A stretch of 9,490 bases of DNA from Flavobacterium sp. UBA807 (GCA_002296885.1 DBIH01000039.1:1-9490), one strand, 5' to 3'. Shown: positions 1 through 7,331, counted from the first letter of the stretch. A program made the numbers and translations. Notes: generated by a model from the sequence alone, not told the origin.

Positions 1-995
1 GTTGAAATTATTAAAACATAATTTACGTTTAGTTCAACTTCACCAATAGTATATCTTCTCGGATTTTCACTGAAGAACTCTTCCGATTTCACAAACTCAT
101 AGAAAATCCCAGAATTTAAAAGCAGCAGCATTCCTTTGTCCTTTTGCGAATCCTGATAAGCAAAAAATCCTTCTGATGCCGGAAACAATTCAATCGAATC
201 CACTTTTCTCCCGATAAGGTTTTCAAATTTGGCGCGATAGGGTTCATAATTCACACCTCCGTAAATAAACAGATTGAAGTTTTTAAAGATGGTCCCAACC
301 GCTTTTCCTCCTTTTTCCTCGAGCTTTTCAAAATACATTTGAACCCATGAAGGAATTCCGGATATGACCGTCATGTTTTCGTTGAAGGTTTCTTCAACAA
401 TTGCGTCAACTTTAGTTTCCCAGTCTTCAATGCAGTTGGTTTCCCAACTTGGCATTCGGTTTTTCTGTAAATATTTCGGAACAAAATGTGCTACGATTCC
501 TGAAAGTCGACCTAATTTAATTCCGTTTTTTTCTTCGAGAATTGGGCTTCCCTGTAGGAAAATCATCTTGCCGTCAACAAATGCGGTTTTACCTGTTTCA
601 TGAATATAACCCAAAATCGCATTCCTTGCCGCTTCAATATGGTGAGGCATTGATTCCTTTGTCAATGGAATATATTTGGCTCCCGAAGTTGTGCCCGAAG
701 TTTTGGCAAAATAAATAGGCTTTCCTTTCCATAAAATGTCTTCTTCGCCTTTTACGACGCGGTCTACATAAGGTCGCAATTCTTCATAATCACGAATCGG
801 AACCTTCTTTGCAAAGTCTTCATAAGATTTGATTTCGGCAAAATTATGGTCTCTTCCAAACTGCGTATCATTTGCAGAAGTGATAAGGTTTTGAAAAACT
901 TTGTGTTGTGTTTCAATAGGATTCTGAGCCCACCTTTGAGTTTTTTTGTGGACTACATTTGCAAATATTTTGGCGGCGAAAGATTTTACAGACAT
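1..995 (-). CDS. GH3-family acyl-adenylating protein (auxin-responsive GH3-like), C-terminus cut off by the window edge
   Basis: The frame is open from an ATG at 995 to the left edge, giving 331 codons; bacterial members run to about 500 residues, so about a third is missing. It belongs to the GH3 family within the ANL adenylate-forming superfamily. Plant members activate a carboxylic acid such as jasmonate or indole-acetate with ATP and join it to an amino acid; the bacterial substrates are not established. Visible motifs are the phosphate-binding KTSGTTSGAK (residues 98-107), a GH3-type ELFPASEG (269-276) and the preceding YGGVNYEPY. The third ATP-binding motif would lie beyond the edge. 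There is no signal peptide, so it is probably cytoplasmic. The start lies one base after the stop of the M23 peptidase gene, so the two are almost certainly cotranscribed. Family assignment is secure; substrate is unknown. Confidence 0.93.
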   Translation of the reverse strand, partial: MSVKSFAAKIFANVVHKKTQRWAQNPIETQHKVFQNLITSANDTQFGRDHNFAEIKSYEDFAKKVPIRDYEELRPYVDRVVKGEEDILWKGKPIYFAKTSGTTSGAKYIPLTKESMPHHIEAARNAILGYIHETGKTAFVDGKMIFLQGSPILEEKNGIKLGRLSGIVAHFVPKYLQKNRMPSWETNCIEDWETKVDAIVEETFNENMTVISGIPSWVQMYFEKLEEKGGKAVGTIFKNFNLFIYGGVNYEPYRAKFENLIGRKVDSIELFPASEGFFAYQDSQKDKGMLLLLNSGIFYEFVKSEEFFSENPRRYTIGEVELNVNYVLIIS

Positions 996-996
996 A

Positions 997-1866
997 CTAT
1001 TCAAATTCAATAAAAATACTTGGGTCGATTGGATAACCATCTTTCCATAACTCAAAATGCAAATGTACTCCTGTCGACTCCTGTCCGGTCGAGCCTGCTA
1101 AAGCAATAACTTCACCTGTCCTAACGGCATCGCCTTGTGCAACATTAAGTGAAGAGGCGTGTTTGTAAACCGAAATGAATCCGTTGTTATGCCTTATGAT
1201 TACAACATTTCCTGTGTTCGGTGTCCAGTCGGCAAAAATTACCTTTCCGCTCATGATTGATTTTATTGGAGTGTTTTTTGCCAAAGCAATATCAACAGCA
1301 TAATGCTTTTCTACCGGGTTGAATTTTTCGGTTATCATTCCTTTTACTGGTGGAAATAAAACAGTCGTAACTTTAGGTTTTGCTTTTTCAAAAAGGTTGT
1401 ATTTGTCTTCCCTTTCCACTTCACCGCGTAATTTTAAATCGGCTTCGGAGGGTTTTAGTCCTTCTTCCGGAACGGCTTCGGTCGTTGTTGCCAGGATAGA
1501 ATCCTTATTGAATTTCGCATAGTCCAAATCACCGGTTAAAATCTTTTTTATCGATTTTATATAAGCGTCATTTTTCTTAAAAGCCAATGTTAAGGAGTCG
1601 GATTTTAGTGCTAATTCCGTAGCGTCTTTCTTTAATTTTGTAGAAGCATAACCCGGAATGAACTCACGTAGAGGTGTAAAGGCAATAATATAAGTGGTAA
1701 CAAAAATTATCAGAAGTGCGCCAATGGTTGCCACCACAAATACATTCATCAGAGTCAGACGAAGTGAAAATATTTCCTCAAAAGTATCTTCATTCAAGAT
1801 AACCAGTCGGTTTTTGGTGAAGAGTTTTTTCTTGATTTTTTTTCGCTTAAGTCGTTTTTCAGACAT
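997..1866 (-). CDS. M23 (LytM-type) zinc metallopeptidase with an N-terminal membrane anchor
   Basis: This 289-residue protein has a very basic N-terminus (residues 1-20), one hydrophobic segment at about 38-63 that should anchor it in the inner membrane, and a charged linker at about 75-165. A C-terminal LytM/M23 domain covers about 170-287. The zinc and catalytic residues of the family are all present: H188 and D192 in HxxxD, H236 in YKHAS, and H268/H270 in HLHFE, so it should be active rather than a degenerate EnvC-like activator. M23 enzymes cut peptide cross-links in peptidoglycan; the domain is expected to face the periplasm. The ATG at 1866 is preceded by a TAnnTTTG box and leads a two-gene unit with the GH3 gene. 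Whether its role is cell-wall remodelling or division cannot be told from sequence. Confidence 0.95.
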   Translation of the reverse strand: MSEKRLKRKKIKKKLFTKNRLVILNEDTFEEIFSLRLTLMNVFVVATIGALLIIFVTTYIIAFTPLREFIPGYASTKLKKDATELALKSDSLTLAFKKNDAYIKSIKKILTGDLDYAKFNKDSILATTTEAVPEEGLKPSEADLKLRGEVEREDKYNLFEKAKPKVTTVLFPPVKGMITEKFNPVEKHYAVDIALAKNTPIKSIMSGKVIFADWTPNTGNVVIIRHNNGFISVYKHASSLNVAQGDAVRTGEVIALAGSTGQESTGVHLHFELWKDGYPIDPSIFIEFE

Positions 1867-1885
1867 GGTTATTTTGATTGAATTA

Positions 1886-1893
1886 CAAAGATA
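1886..1893 (-). promoter_or_regulatory. Bacteroidota -7 promoter box for the M23-GH3 unit
   Basis: The minus strand reads TATCTTTG, an exact match to the Bacteroidota housekeeping -7 element TAnnTTTG, ending 20 bases before the M23 start codon. A start site about 7 bases further on would give a leader of roughly 13 nt. No convincing -33 TTG element is seen at the expected spacing, so the call rests on one box and its position. Confidence 0.55.
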
Positions 1894-1981
1894 GAAAATA
1901 AGTTGGGTTTGCCTTTTTACTACTAACGATGTTTAACGTATAATTATTATAGTGAAAGTCAAAAGAATACTATTTTCTTTT

Positions 1982-1989
1982 TACCTTTG
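1982..1989 (+). promoter_or_regulatory. Bacteroidota -7 promoter box for tatA
   Basis: TACCTTTG matches TAnnTTTG exactly and lies 48 bases upstream of the tatA ATG, so the predicted leader is about 40 nt. No clear -33 TTG/TTTG is present about 19 bases upstream. It points away from the M23 box at 1886-1893, so the 171-bp spacer would carry two divergent promoters. Confidence 0.5.
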
Positions 1990-2037
1990 TCCGGAGTTAT
2001 TAAAAATAAAATCTGCGAAAGCAAAAATTTATATACT

Positions 2038-2223
2038 ATGGGAAGATTAGGAATGCCTGAAATATTAGTGATTCTGGTTGTTGTATTATTACTTTTTGGA
2101 GGTAAAAAAATTCCGGAATTAATGAAAGGATTGGGTTCTGGAGTTAACGAATTCAAAAAGGCAGCCAAAGGAGAAGACGATGCTCATGCTGCTTCTAAAA
2201 AAGAAGAAGAAGAGAAAAAATAA
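2038..2223 (+). CDS. tatA: TatA, twin-arginine translocase pore-forming subunit
   Basis: This 61-residue protein is a typical short TatA/E. The N-terminus carries the conserved glutamate (E8, in MPEIL), then one transmembrane helix at about 9-19, the FG hinge (F20-G21), an amphipathic helix at about 23-45 with KKIPELMKG, and a Lys/Glu-rich cytoplasmic tail. TatA oligomers form the passage through which TatBC-bound folded proteins with RR signal peptides cross the inner membrane. I chose the ATG at 2038. The frame stays open upstream to a TTG at 1987, but that would add 17 polar residues before the membrane helix and would overlap the promoter box. The ATG at 2053 is also possible but would remove residues before the conserved helix. 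No tatC is in the window. The gene stands alone and converges on tex. Confidence 0.93.
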   Translation: MGRLGMPEILVILVVVLLLFGGKKIPELMKGLGSGVNEFKKAAKGEDDAHAASKKEEEEKK

Positions 2224-2244
2224 TTTTCTTTTAATCAGAAAAAC

Positions 2245-2275
2245 AAATCCCAAATTCCTGTTGAGTTTGGGATTT
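2245..2275. terminator. Bidirectional intrinsic terminator between convergent tatA and tex
   Basis: The arms AAATCCCAAA (2245-2254) and TTTGGGATTT (2266-2275) pair perfectly over 10 bp. The stem can be extended by a G·U, a U-A and a C-G pair to leave a 5-nt loop. It lies 21 bases after the tatA stop and 6 bases after the tex stop. The A/T ends of the stem supply a U-rich 3' end on both strands, so it can serve both transcripts. Confidence 0.8.
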
Positions 2276-2281
2276 CTTATT

Positions 2282-4405
2282 TTATAAAATCATTGTCAGC
2301 TGAATTCGTTTTCGTTCTTCGTCAACCTCAACCACTTTTACCTGCACATGCTGATGTAGCTTTACTACATCATTCACATCTGAAACATAACCTGCTTTTA
2401 GTTGGGAGATGTGAACCAGTCCGCTTTCCTTAATCCCGATATCAACAAAACATCCAAACGCTGTAATGTTGTTGACAATTCCTGGTAAAATCATTCCCGA
2501 GCGAACATTCTTAATTGTAGTAACCGTTGGGTCAAACTCAAAAACCTTTGCCGCTTTTCTTGGATCGAGTCCTGGTTTTTCTAATTCCTTTACAATGTCT
2601 TTCAGTCCCAGAATCCCTATTTCGGGAGTGATGTAATTATCGAGTTTTATTTGCGATATCTTCTCTTTGTTAGCAATTAAATCATTGGTTTTTAACCCCA
2701 AATCTTTGGCCATTTTTTCAACGATTGGATATGCTTCCGGATGCACAGCCGAATTATCTAATGGATTTTTCCCGTTGTGAATTCTAACAAATGCCGCTGC
2801 CTGCTGATAGGCTTTATCTCCCAATCGCGGTACTTTTTTTATTTGTTTTCTATCTTCAAAGGCGCCGTTTTCGGTGCGGTAGGCAACAATGTTTTCGGCC
2901 ATTTTCTCACCAATTCCCGAGACATAACTCAGCAGCGATTTGCTTGCTGTATTAATATTGATTCCAACAGAATTCACACAACGAACCACAACAGTATCAA
3001 GCTCTTCCTTTAATTTGGTTTGATCAACATCGTGCTGGTATTGTCCGACACCTATTGATTTTGGGTCGATTTTTACCAATTCGGCCAACGGATCGGCCAA
3101 TCGTCTTCCGATAGAAACCGAACCACGAACCGTAACATCAAATTTCGGAAATTCATCACGGGCTATTTTACTTGCCGAATATACCGAAGCTCCCGCTTCT
3201 GAAACCACAAAAACCTGAACGGGTTTATCAAATGCAATTTTCTTGATAAAGAATTCGGTTTCGCGGCTTGCTGTTCCGTTACCTATTGAAATCGCTTCAA
3301 TGTTATAGGCATTTACCATCGAACGGATTTTCTTCATTGCCATTGCACTTTCGTTTTGTGGCTGATGTGGATAAATGGTTTCGTTATACAACAAATCGCC
3401 TTTTTCATCAAGGCAAACCACTTTACAACCCGAACGGAATCCGGGATCGATTGCCAGAATTCGTTTTTCACCCAAAGGTGGTGCCAGTAAAAGCTGACTC
3501 AGATTTACGGCAAAAACATCAATCGCTTTTATATCTGCTTTGGCTTTGGCATCCTGCAAGGTTTCGTTTGAAATTGCCGGTTCCAATAATCTTTTGTAAC
3601 TGTCGCTGATTGCCAATTCCATGTGTTCAGTCGTGTCGTTATTGGCTCTGATGATTTCATTTTCAATAAAATCGAGAGCTTCGTCTTTTTCGAAGTCAAC
3701 ATTTAGTTTGACAAAACCTTCGGCTTCTGCTCGGAGCATTGCCAATAATCTGTGTGATGGCGCTTTGGATATTGGTTCTGCCCAATCGAAATACTGCTTG
3801 AATTTTTGGGCGTCTTCTTCGTTTTCTTTTTTCTTGACAACCTTAGTTTCAATAATTGCCTTTTTTTGGAACATGCGACGCAGGTTTTTACGGATGTAAA
3901 TGTTTTCATTTATCCATTCGGCAATGATATCCCGAGCGCCCTGCAGCGCTTCATCTTCATTTCTGACTTTGTCATTTAAATATTGTGAAGAAATATAATC
4001 GATGTCGTCCTTACCTTGGGCATAAATGATTTTGGCCAAAGGCTCCAAACCGTTTTCACGCGCAACATCAGCTCTTGTTTTTTTCTTCTTTTTATAAGGT
4101 AAATACAAATCCTCCAATTCCTGTAAGTCAAAACTCAATTCGATCTTCTTTTTCAAATCGGGAGTAAGCTGGCCTTGCTCTTCAATAGATTTAAGGATTG
4201 ATTCTTTTCTTTTTACGATTTCATCGTATTGCTTGTTAAGCTTGGCGATTTGTTCAATGACAACTTCGTCCAAATTTCCGGTTTGGTCTTTTCGGTAACG
4301 GGATATAAATGGAATGGTGCAGTCTTCGGAAAGCAATTTTACGGTTGCTTCAATATTTTTTGGCAAAGTGTTTACTTGACTTTGTATGAATTGTATGCTG
4401 GTCAT
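2282..4405 (-). CDS. tex: Tex, S1-domain RNA-binding transcription accessory protein
   Basis: At 707 residues this is a full-length Tex of the Bacteroidota size; proteobacterial members are longer, near 780. Domains in order are an N-terminal helical Tex region (about 1-190), with IPFISRYRKDQTGNLDE at 31-47 as a clear family signature, and a YqgF/RNase H-like domain (about 314-440). The latter shows ILAIDPGFRSG (316-326), IGNGTASRETE (374-384) and SEAGASVYSAS (402-412). Two helix-hairpin-helix motifs follow (about 484-542, with SGIGEKMAENIVAYR), then an S1 RNA-binding domain (634-707) that ends the protein. Tex is cytoplasmic, binds nucleic acid and is linked to transcription and RNA metabolism; homologous to eukaryotic Spt6. 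It starts 8 bases after the nnrD stop and is the last gene of the rpiB operon, ahead of the terminator at 2245-2275. Confidence 0.97.
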   Translation of the reverse strand: MTSIQFIQSQVNTLPKNIEATVKLLSEDCTIPFISRYRKDQTGNLDEVVIEQIAKLNKQYDEIVKRKESILKSIEEQGQLTPDLKKKIELSFDLQELEDLYLPYKKKKKTRADVARENGLEPLAKIIYAQGKDDIDYISSQYLNDKVRNEDEALQGARDIIAEWINENIYIRKNLRRMFQKKAIIETKVVKKKENEEDAQKFKQYFDWAEPISKAPSHRLLAMLRAEAEGFVKLNVDFEKDEALDFIENEIIRANNDTTEHMELAISDSYKRLLEPAISNETLQDAKAKADIKAIDVFAVNLSQLLLAPPLGEKRILAIDPGFRSGCKVVCLDEKGDLLYNETIYPHQPQNESAMAMKKIRSMVNAYNIEAISIGNGTASRETEFFIKKIAFDKPVQVFVVSEAGASVYSASKIARDEFPKFDVTVRGSVSIGRRLADPLAELVKIDPKSIGVGQYQHDVDQTKLKEELDTVVVRCVNSVGININTASKSLLSYVSGIGEKMAENIVAYRTENGAFEDRKQIKKVPRLGDKAYQQAAAFVRIHNGKNPLDNSAVHPEAYPIVEKMAKDLGLKTNDLIANKEKISQIKLDNYITPEIGILGLKDIVKELEKPGLDPRKAAKVFEFDPTVTTIKNVRSGMILPGIVNNITAFGCFVDIGIKESGLVHISQLKAGYVSDVNDVVKLHQHVQVKVVEVDEERKRIQLTMIL

Positions 4406-4413
4406 TTCTGAAT

Positions 4414-5235
4414 TTAATTTTGAATTTTTTTGAAAGCATTTCCAAGGTTTTCAATTACATCGGTAATCAACATGCTTTCCGGACTTTGGGTTTCTAAAGT
4501 AATATCTGCGGCCAATCCATGAAGGAAGACCCCTAGTTTTGCCGCATTAATCGGTTCGTAGCCCTGCGCCAAAAAAGCTGTTATGATTCCGGTTAGTGCA
4601 TCTCCTGAACCTCCTTTTGCCAAACCTGAATTACCGGTTGTGTTTTCAACGCTTTTCTCTCCATCGGTAATGAAGGTTTTGTGGCCTTTAAGCACGATGA
4701 TTACATTGTGTTCAGTGGCTTTGGCAACAGCTGTTGCTTTTCTTTCCTTATCAGAATCGTGATTTCCGAACAAACGGTCAAATTCTTTGGTGTGGGGTGT
4801 GAGTATTGATTTTGCAGGCAGCAGAAAAAGATGTCCTTGGTTTTTGGCAAGCAGATTAAGTGCATCGGCATCAAAAACCGTTGGCAAATCTATGTTGGTG
4901 ATTAAGCGTTTTAAAAAGTTTTCTGCTAAAGTGTCGGTTCCAATTCCTGGTCCGATTGCAAATGCATTATAATTTTTCCAGTCCTTTTCCTCTTCACGGA
5001 ATTCAATCATTGCTTCAGGAACTGAAATAAAAACAGCCCGTCTTTCTTTTTTTGGAATAGTGACAGTCACCAACCCTGCTCCACTTCTTAAACATGCTTT
5101 GGCGGAAATGATTGCCGCCCCCATCTTTGTTTTGCTTCCGGCAATAATCAAAGCATGTCCGTGATTTCCCTTATGGGATCTGGGCTCTCTTTTCTTGAAG
5201 ATTTTTTGAATACTATGGATGTCAAGCTTTGTCAT
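4414..5235 (-). CDS. nnrD: ADP-dependent (S)-NAD(P)H-hydrate dehydratase, stand-alone
   Basis: This 273-residue protein is the YjeF C-terminal (ribokinase-fold) domain that converts damaged S-NADHX and S-NADPHX back to NADH and NADPH, using ADP. Visible motifs are HKGNHGHALIIAGS (21-34), AIGPGIGT (93-100), FDADALNLL (121-129), LTPHTKEF (145-152) and the nucleotide-site NSGLAKGGSGDALTG (202-216), whose D212 is the expected catalytic aspartate. In many bacteria this domain is fused to the NnrE epimerase; here the protein begins directly with the dehydratase and no epimerase is nearby. Its ATG overlaps the transporter stop by one base (TAATG), which suggests translational coupling. It sits between a metal exporter and tex, a position that adds nothing obvious to its role. 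The assignment is firm. Confidence 0.95.
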   Translation of the reverse strand: MTKLDIHSIQKIFKKREPRSHKGNHGHALIIAGSKTKMGAAIISAKACLRSGAGLVTVTIPKKERRAVFISVPEAMIEFREEEKDWKNYNAFAIGPGIGTDTLAENFLKRLITNIDLPTVFDADALNLLAKNQGHLFLLPAKSILTPHTKEFDRLFGNHDSDKERKATAVAKATEHNVIIVLKGHKTFITDGEKSVENTTGNSGLAKGGSGDALTGIITAFLAQGYEPINAAKLGVFLHGLAADITLETQSPESMLITDVIENLGNAFKKIQN

Positions 5236-6149
5236 TAATCCTGAACTATAAAATCCTTAGGGTCTGTTTTTTTGAATTCGGGTTGGATATTGATGTGATT
5301 GATATGGAATTTTTCAAACAAGACATGTTCTATTTTTTCCAGCAAAACATTGAATTCGCTCATTTTAATATCTTCCGTGCAATCGAGATGAGCCTCGAGA
5401 TGGAGTTCATCGTCATTCAAATGCCATACGTGAATGTGGTGTAGTTTATTTACGCCTTTTATTTTATGGACTTCGCGAACAATCTCTTTAATATCGATAT
5501 AATCCGGTGTGAAAAGCATCAGCATTTTTGTTGCTGATTTTATCAAATCATAGCTAACGTAAATTAAATACAATGCGATTAACAGAGTCATTAAACTATC
5601 GACCCAAAACCAACCATAAAATTTCATTAGGATTCCGCCAACCAAAACCGCAACAGACGCCAACATATCAGTTAGTAAATGCAGGTAAGCCGATTTCATA
5701 TTTAGGTTATGCTCCGAATCTTTTTTGAGTAATAATACCGAACCTCCATTTACAAGAATTCCCAACACAGCCAGCCAAATTACTAAACCAGACTTAATAG
5801 GTTCGGGATGGAATAATCTTACTGAAGCTTCATAAATTAAAAATAGTGCAACGACTATTAAGGTTATGGCATTTATAAAAGCAGCGATGAGTTCGGCACG
5901 TTTATATCCGAAAGTATTATTTATTGATGCTTTTCTTCTGGATAATTTGTGTGCCACCAGGCTAAAAACCAATGAAAGCACGTCGGAAAAATTGTGAAGC
6001 GCATCTGAAATCAAAGCCAAACTTCCGGATATAATTCCTCCAACTACCTGTGCAATCGTAATCAGTAAATTTAAAAGTATGGAAAAAACCAAATTCTTTC
6101 CTTTGACTTCGTGTTTGTGAATGTGAACGTGGCTGTGATTATGGCTCAT
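5235..6149 (-). CDS. Cation diffusion facilitator (CDF) family transporter, probably zinc efflux
   Basis: The 304-residue protein has a histidine-rich N-terminus (MSHNHSHVHIHKH, residues 1-13), six predicted membrane helices (about 20-40, 43-65, 85-107, 121-142, 154-176, 181-203) and a cytoplasmic C-terminal domain (about 215-290). That domain contains HHIHVWHL and HLEAHLDC. The two intramembrane metal motifs are HNFSD (H52/D56) in helix 2 and HLLTD (H157/D161) in helix 5. This two-His, two-Asp site is the arrangement of zinc-preferring CzcD/ZitB/ZnT proteins, rather than the Asp-rich iron or manganese types. It should export zinc (perhaps cadmium or cobalt) from the cytoplasm in exchange for protons. 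Its start overlaps the preceding gene's stop by 4 bp (ATGA) and its stop overlaps nnrD by 1 bp. Metal preference is inferred from motifs. Confidence 0.94.
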   Translation of the reverse strand: MSHNHSHVHIHKHEVKGKNLVFSILLNLLITIAQVVGGIISGSLALISDALHNFSDVLSLVFSLVAHKLSRRKASINNTFGYKRAELIAAFINAITLIVVALFLIYEASVRLFHPEPIKSGLVIWLAVLGILVNGGSVLLLKKDSEHNLNMKSAYLHLLTDMLASVAVLVGGILMKFYGWFWVDSLMTLLIALYLIYVSYDLIKSATKMLMLFTPDYIDIKEIVREVHKIKGVNKLHHIHVWHLNDDELHLEAHLDCTEDIKMSEFNVLLEKIEHVLFEKFHINHINIQPEFKKTDPKDFIVQD

Positions 6150-6496
6150 TGATTTGCGGCATAAGGCTTAATAATATATTTTGCTATCAACAGAAAAAGA
6201 ATAATATTAATTGCCAAACCAATTATGATGTAGTTCCAATATTGTTTGTATTCCTTTACTCTTCCTTCTGCAATCAATTTGTTGGTTTGGTTAAGATTAT
6301 ATCTATAGCCAACTATACTTGTTGAGATGATTATAAGTTTAGACATTAGGTCAAGGCTTTTTGCTTCAGGCACCTCTTTTTTCAAATCCCTTCTGTCAAT
6401 TTCAGCAATAATGTGAGCTTTCAGTTCTTTGTCAAGCTTATTGTTTTGGAATAAGCTCATGAGTTGACCGTCTGATAATTGCCGGAGGTTTTCCAT
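6146..6496 (-). CDS. Uncharacterised small membrane protein in the rpiB operon
   Basis: I do not recognise this 116-residue protein. The first 40 residues are polar and look helical (LSDGQLMSLFQNN, then KAHIIAEIDRRDLKK), so this part may be a small cytoplasmic helical segment. A moderately hydrophobic stretch follows at about 50-63 (SKLIIISTSIVGY), then a basic region, then a strong membrane helix at about 87-108. It ends in a short basic tail. There may be one or two membrane crossings; the first segment is marginal. The gene is very likely real: its ATG lies one base after the rpiB stop, its TGA overlaps the transporter ATG by 4 bp, and it fills the gap exactly. Its place suggests a link to the CDF transporter or membrane, but no function can be assigned. 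Confidence 0.82.
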   Translation of the reverse strand: MENLRQLSDGQLMSLFQNNKLDKELKAHIIAEIDRRDLKKEVPEAKSLDLMSKLIIISTSIVGYRYNLNQTNKLIAEGRVKEYKQYWNYIIIGLAINIILFLLIAKYIIKPYAANQ

Positions 6497-6497
6497 T

Positions 6498-6929
6498 TTA
6501 TTTACAGGCGATTTTGTTGACTCTGTTGGCGTGTCTTCCGCCTTCGAATGCCGTGTTTAAAAAAGTATTCACCATTTCAACTGCCTGCTGTATTGAAGTA
6601 AATCGTGCGGGAATACTAATAATATTAGCATCATTATGTTGTCGGGCTAAACCGGCAATCTCTTTTGTCCAGCACAAAGCGGAACGGATTCCCTGATGCT
6701 TATTAACCGTCATGTTTATTCCGTTTCCTGAACCGCAAATCACAACACCAAAATCGGCTTTTCCTGATTCGACATCTATTGCAACAGGATGACCAAAATC
6801 AGGATAATCAACACTGTCAAAAGTATCGGTTCCGTGGTTCAGAACTTCATATCCATTTTGTTCTAAAAAAGTTACAATTGCTTTCTTATAATCAGGTCCT
6901 GCGTGATCATTTCCGATAGATATTTTCAT
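6498..6929 (-). CDS. rpiB: Ribose-5-phosphate isomerase B
   Basis: This 143-residue cytoplasmic enzyme interconverts ribose 5-phosphate and ribulose 5-phosphate in the non-oxidative pentose phosphate pathway. RpiB/LacAB family motifs are all present: IGNDHAG at 5-11, the active-site loop GVVICGSGNGINM (61-73) with the catalytic cysteine C65, ARQHNDANI (95-103) with H98, and EGGRHANRV (129-137) carrying the phosphate-binding arginines R132 and R136. Length and motif spacing are normal. The cysteine loop separates RpiB from the related LacA/LacB pair, as does the lack of a partner subunit gene. It is the first gene of the five-gene operon, with a TAnnTTTG box just upstream. A long non-coding region separates it from divergent rnr. 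Confidence 0.96.
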   Translation of the reverse strand: MKISIGNDHAGPDYKKAIVTFLEQNGYEVLNHGTDTFDSVDYPDFGHPVAIDVESGKADFGVVICGSGNGINMTVNKHQGIRSALCWTKEIAGLARQHNDANIISIPARFTSIQQAVEMVNTFLNTAFEGGRHANRVNKIACK

Positions 6930-6954
6930 AGCGTTGAGTTTGTAATTTGCTCCA

Positions 6955-6962
6955 CAAATTTA
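6955..6962 (-). promoter_or_regulatory. Bacteroidota -7 promoter box for the rpiB-to-tex operon
   Basis: The minus strand reads TAAATTTG, an exact TAnnTTTG match, ending 26 bases before the rpiB ATG; the predicted leader is about 20 nt. No good -33 TTG is visible at the usual spacing, and the surroundings are AT-rich, which raises the chance of an accidental match. Confidence 0.5.
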
Positions 6963-7254
6963 CGGAAAGTATTGGTTGTATTTTTAGTTTATTGTAACTG
7001 TTTGATTTTTAAATTACAAAGAAATCACCAGATTTTATTTTTAATATAACTATCAGAAAATAAGTGTTTTAAATTTTTAAATTCTTGCTTGTTAATAGAA
7101 TTTTGCAATTCGTTGATTTTCAGTTAACCTTAAATTAACATCAATTGTTGACAACTTTGAATAGAAAATCAGAAGTTTTTTTAGCTCGTATGATTTAAAA
7201 TTGTAATCAAAAACGTGATTGAAAAAAACAAATTTAGTTTGGGAAATTTTTGGA

Positions 7255-7286
7255 AAAGTTATCAATAAAAAAAGCCTCTTTTTTAA
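7255..7286 (+). repeat. Imperfect direct repeat, copy 1 (DnaA-like box plus A-tract/T-tract hairpin)
   Basis: The unit reads AAAGTTATCAATA, then an A-run ending in G, a 3-base CCT loop, then C and six T. Copy 2 at 7302-7331 has the same order of parts. Spacing between copies is 47 bp. The box-like part is TTATCAATA (7259-7267), two mismatches from TTATCCACA. Confidence 0.55.
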
Positions 7287-7301
7287 CCGAAATTAACAAT
7301 C

Positions 7302-7331
7302 AAAGTTATCTACAAAAAGTTGCTTTTTTTA
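7302..7331 (+). repeat. Imperfect direct repeat, copy 2 (best plus-strand DnaA-like box plus A-tract/T-tract hairpin)
   Basis: The unit reads AAAGTTATCTACA, then an A-run ending in G, a 3-base TTG loop, then C and seven T. TTATCTACA (7306-7314) is one base from TTATCCACA. The AAAGTTAT core recurs twice more at 7452-7459 and 7566-7573, without the downstream hairpin; at 7452 it is followed by TGTACAAA, partly like this copy. Confidence 0.55.

Noticed and set aside
364..603. Plus-strand open frame of 79 codons
   Set aside because: It lies antisense inside the GH3 gene, has no recognisable domain and no promoter; the minus-strand frame carries the clear motifs.
1987..2037. Upstream extension of tatA from a TTG at 1987
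   Set aside because: It would put a 17-residue polar extension before the membrane helix, unlike any TatA, and begins inside the likely promoter box.
3268..3899. Plus-strand open frames opposite tex
   Set aside because: They are antisense shadows within the well-supported Tex frame.
7268..7330. A-run/T-run hairpins as transcription terminators
   Set aside because: The stems are almost all A-T with only one G-C pair, and neither is placed after a gene; they are better described as part of the repeat units.
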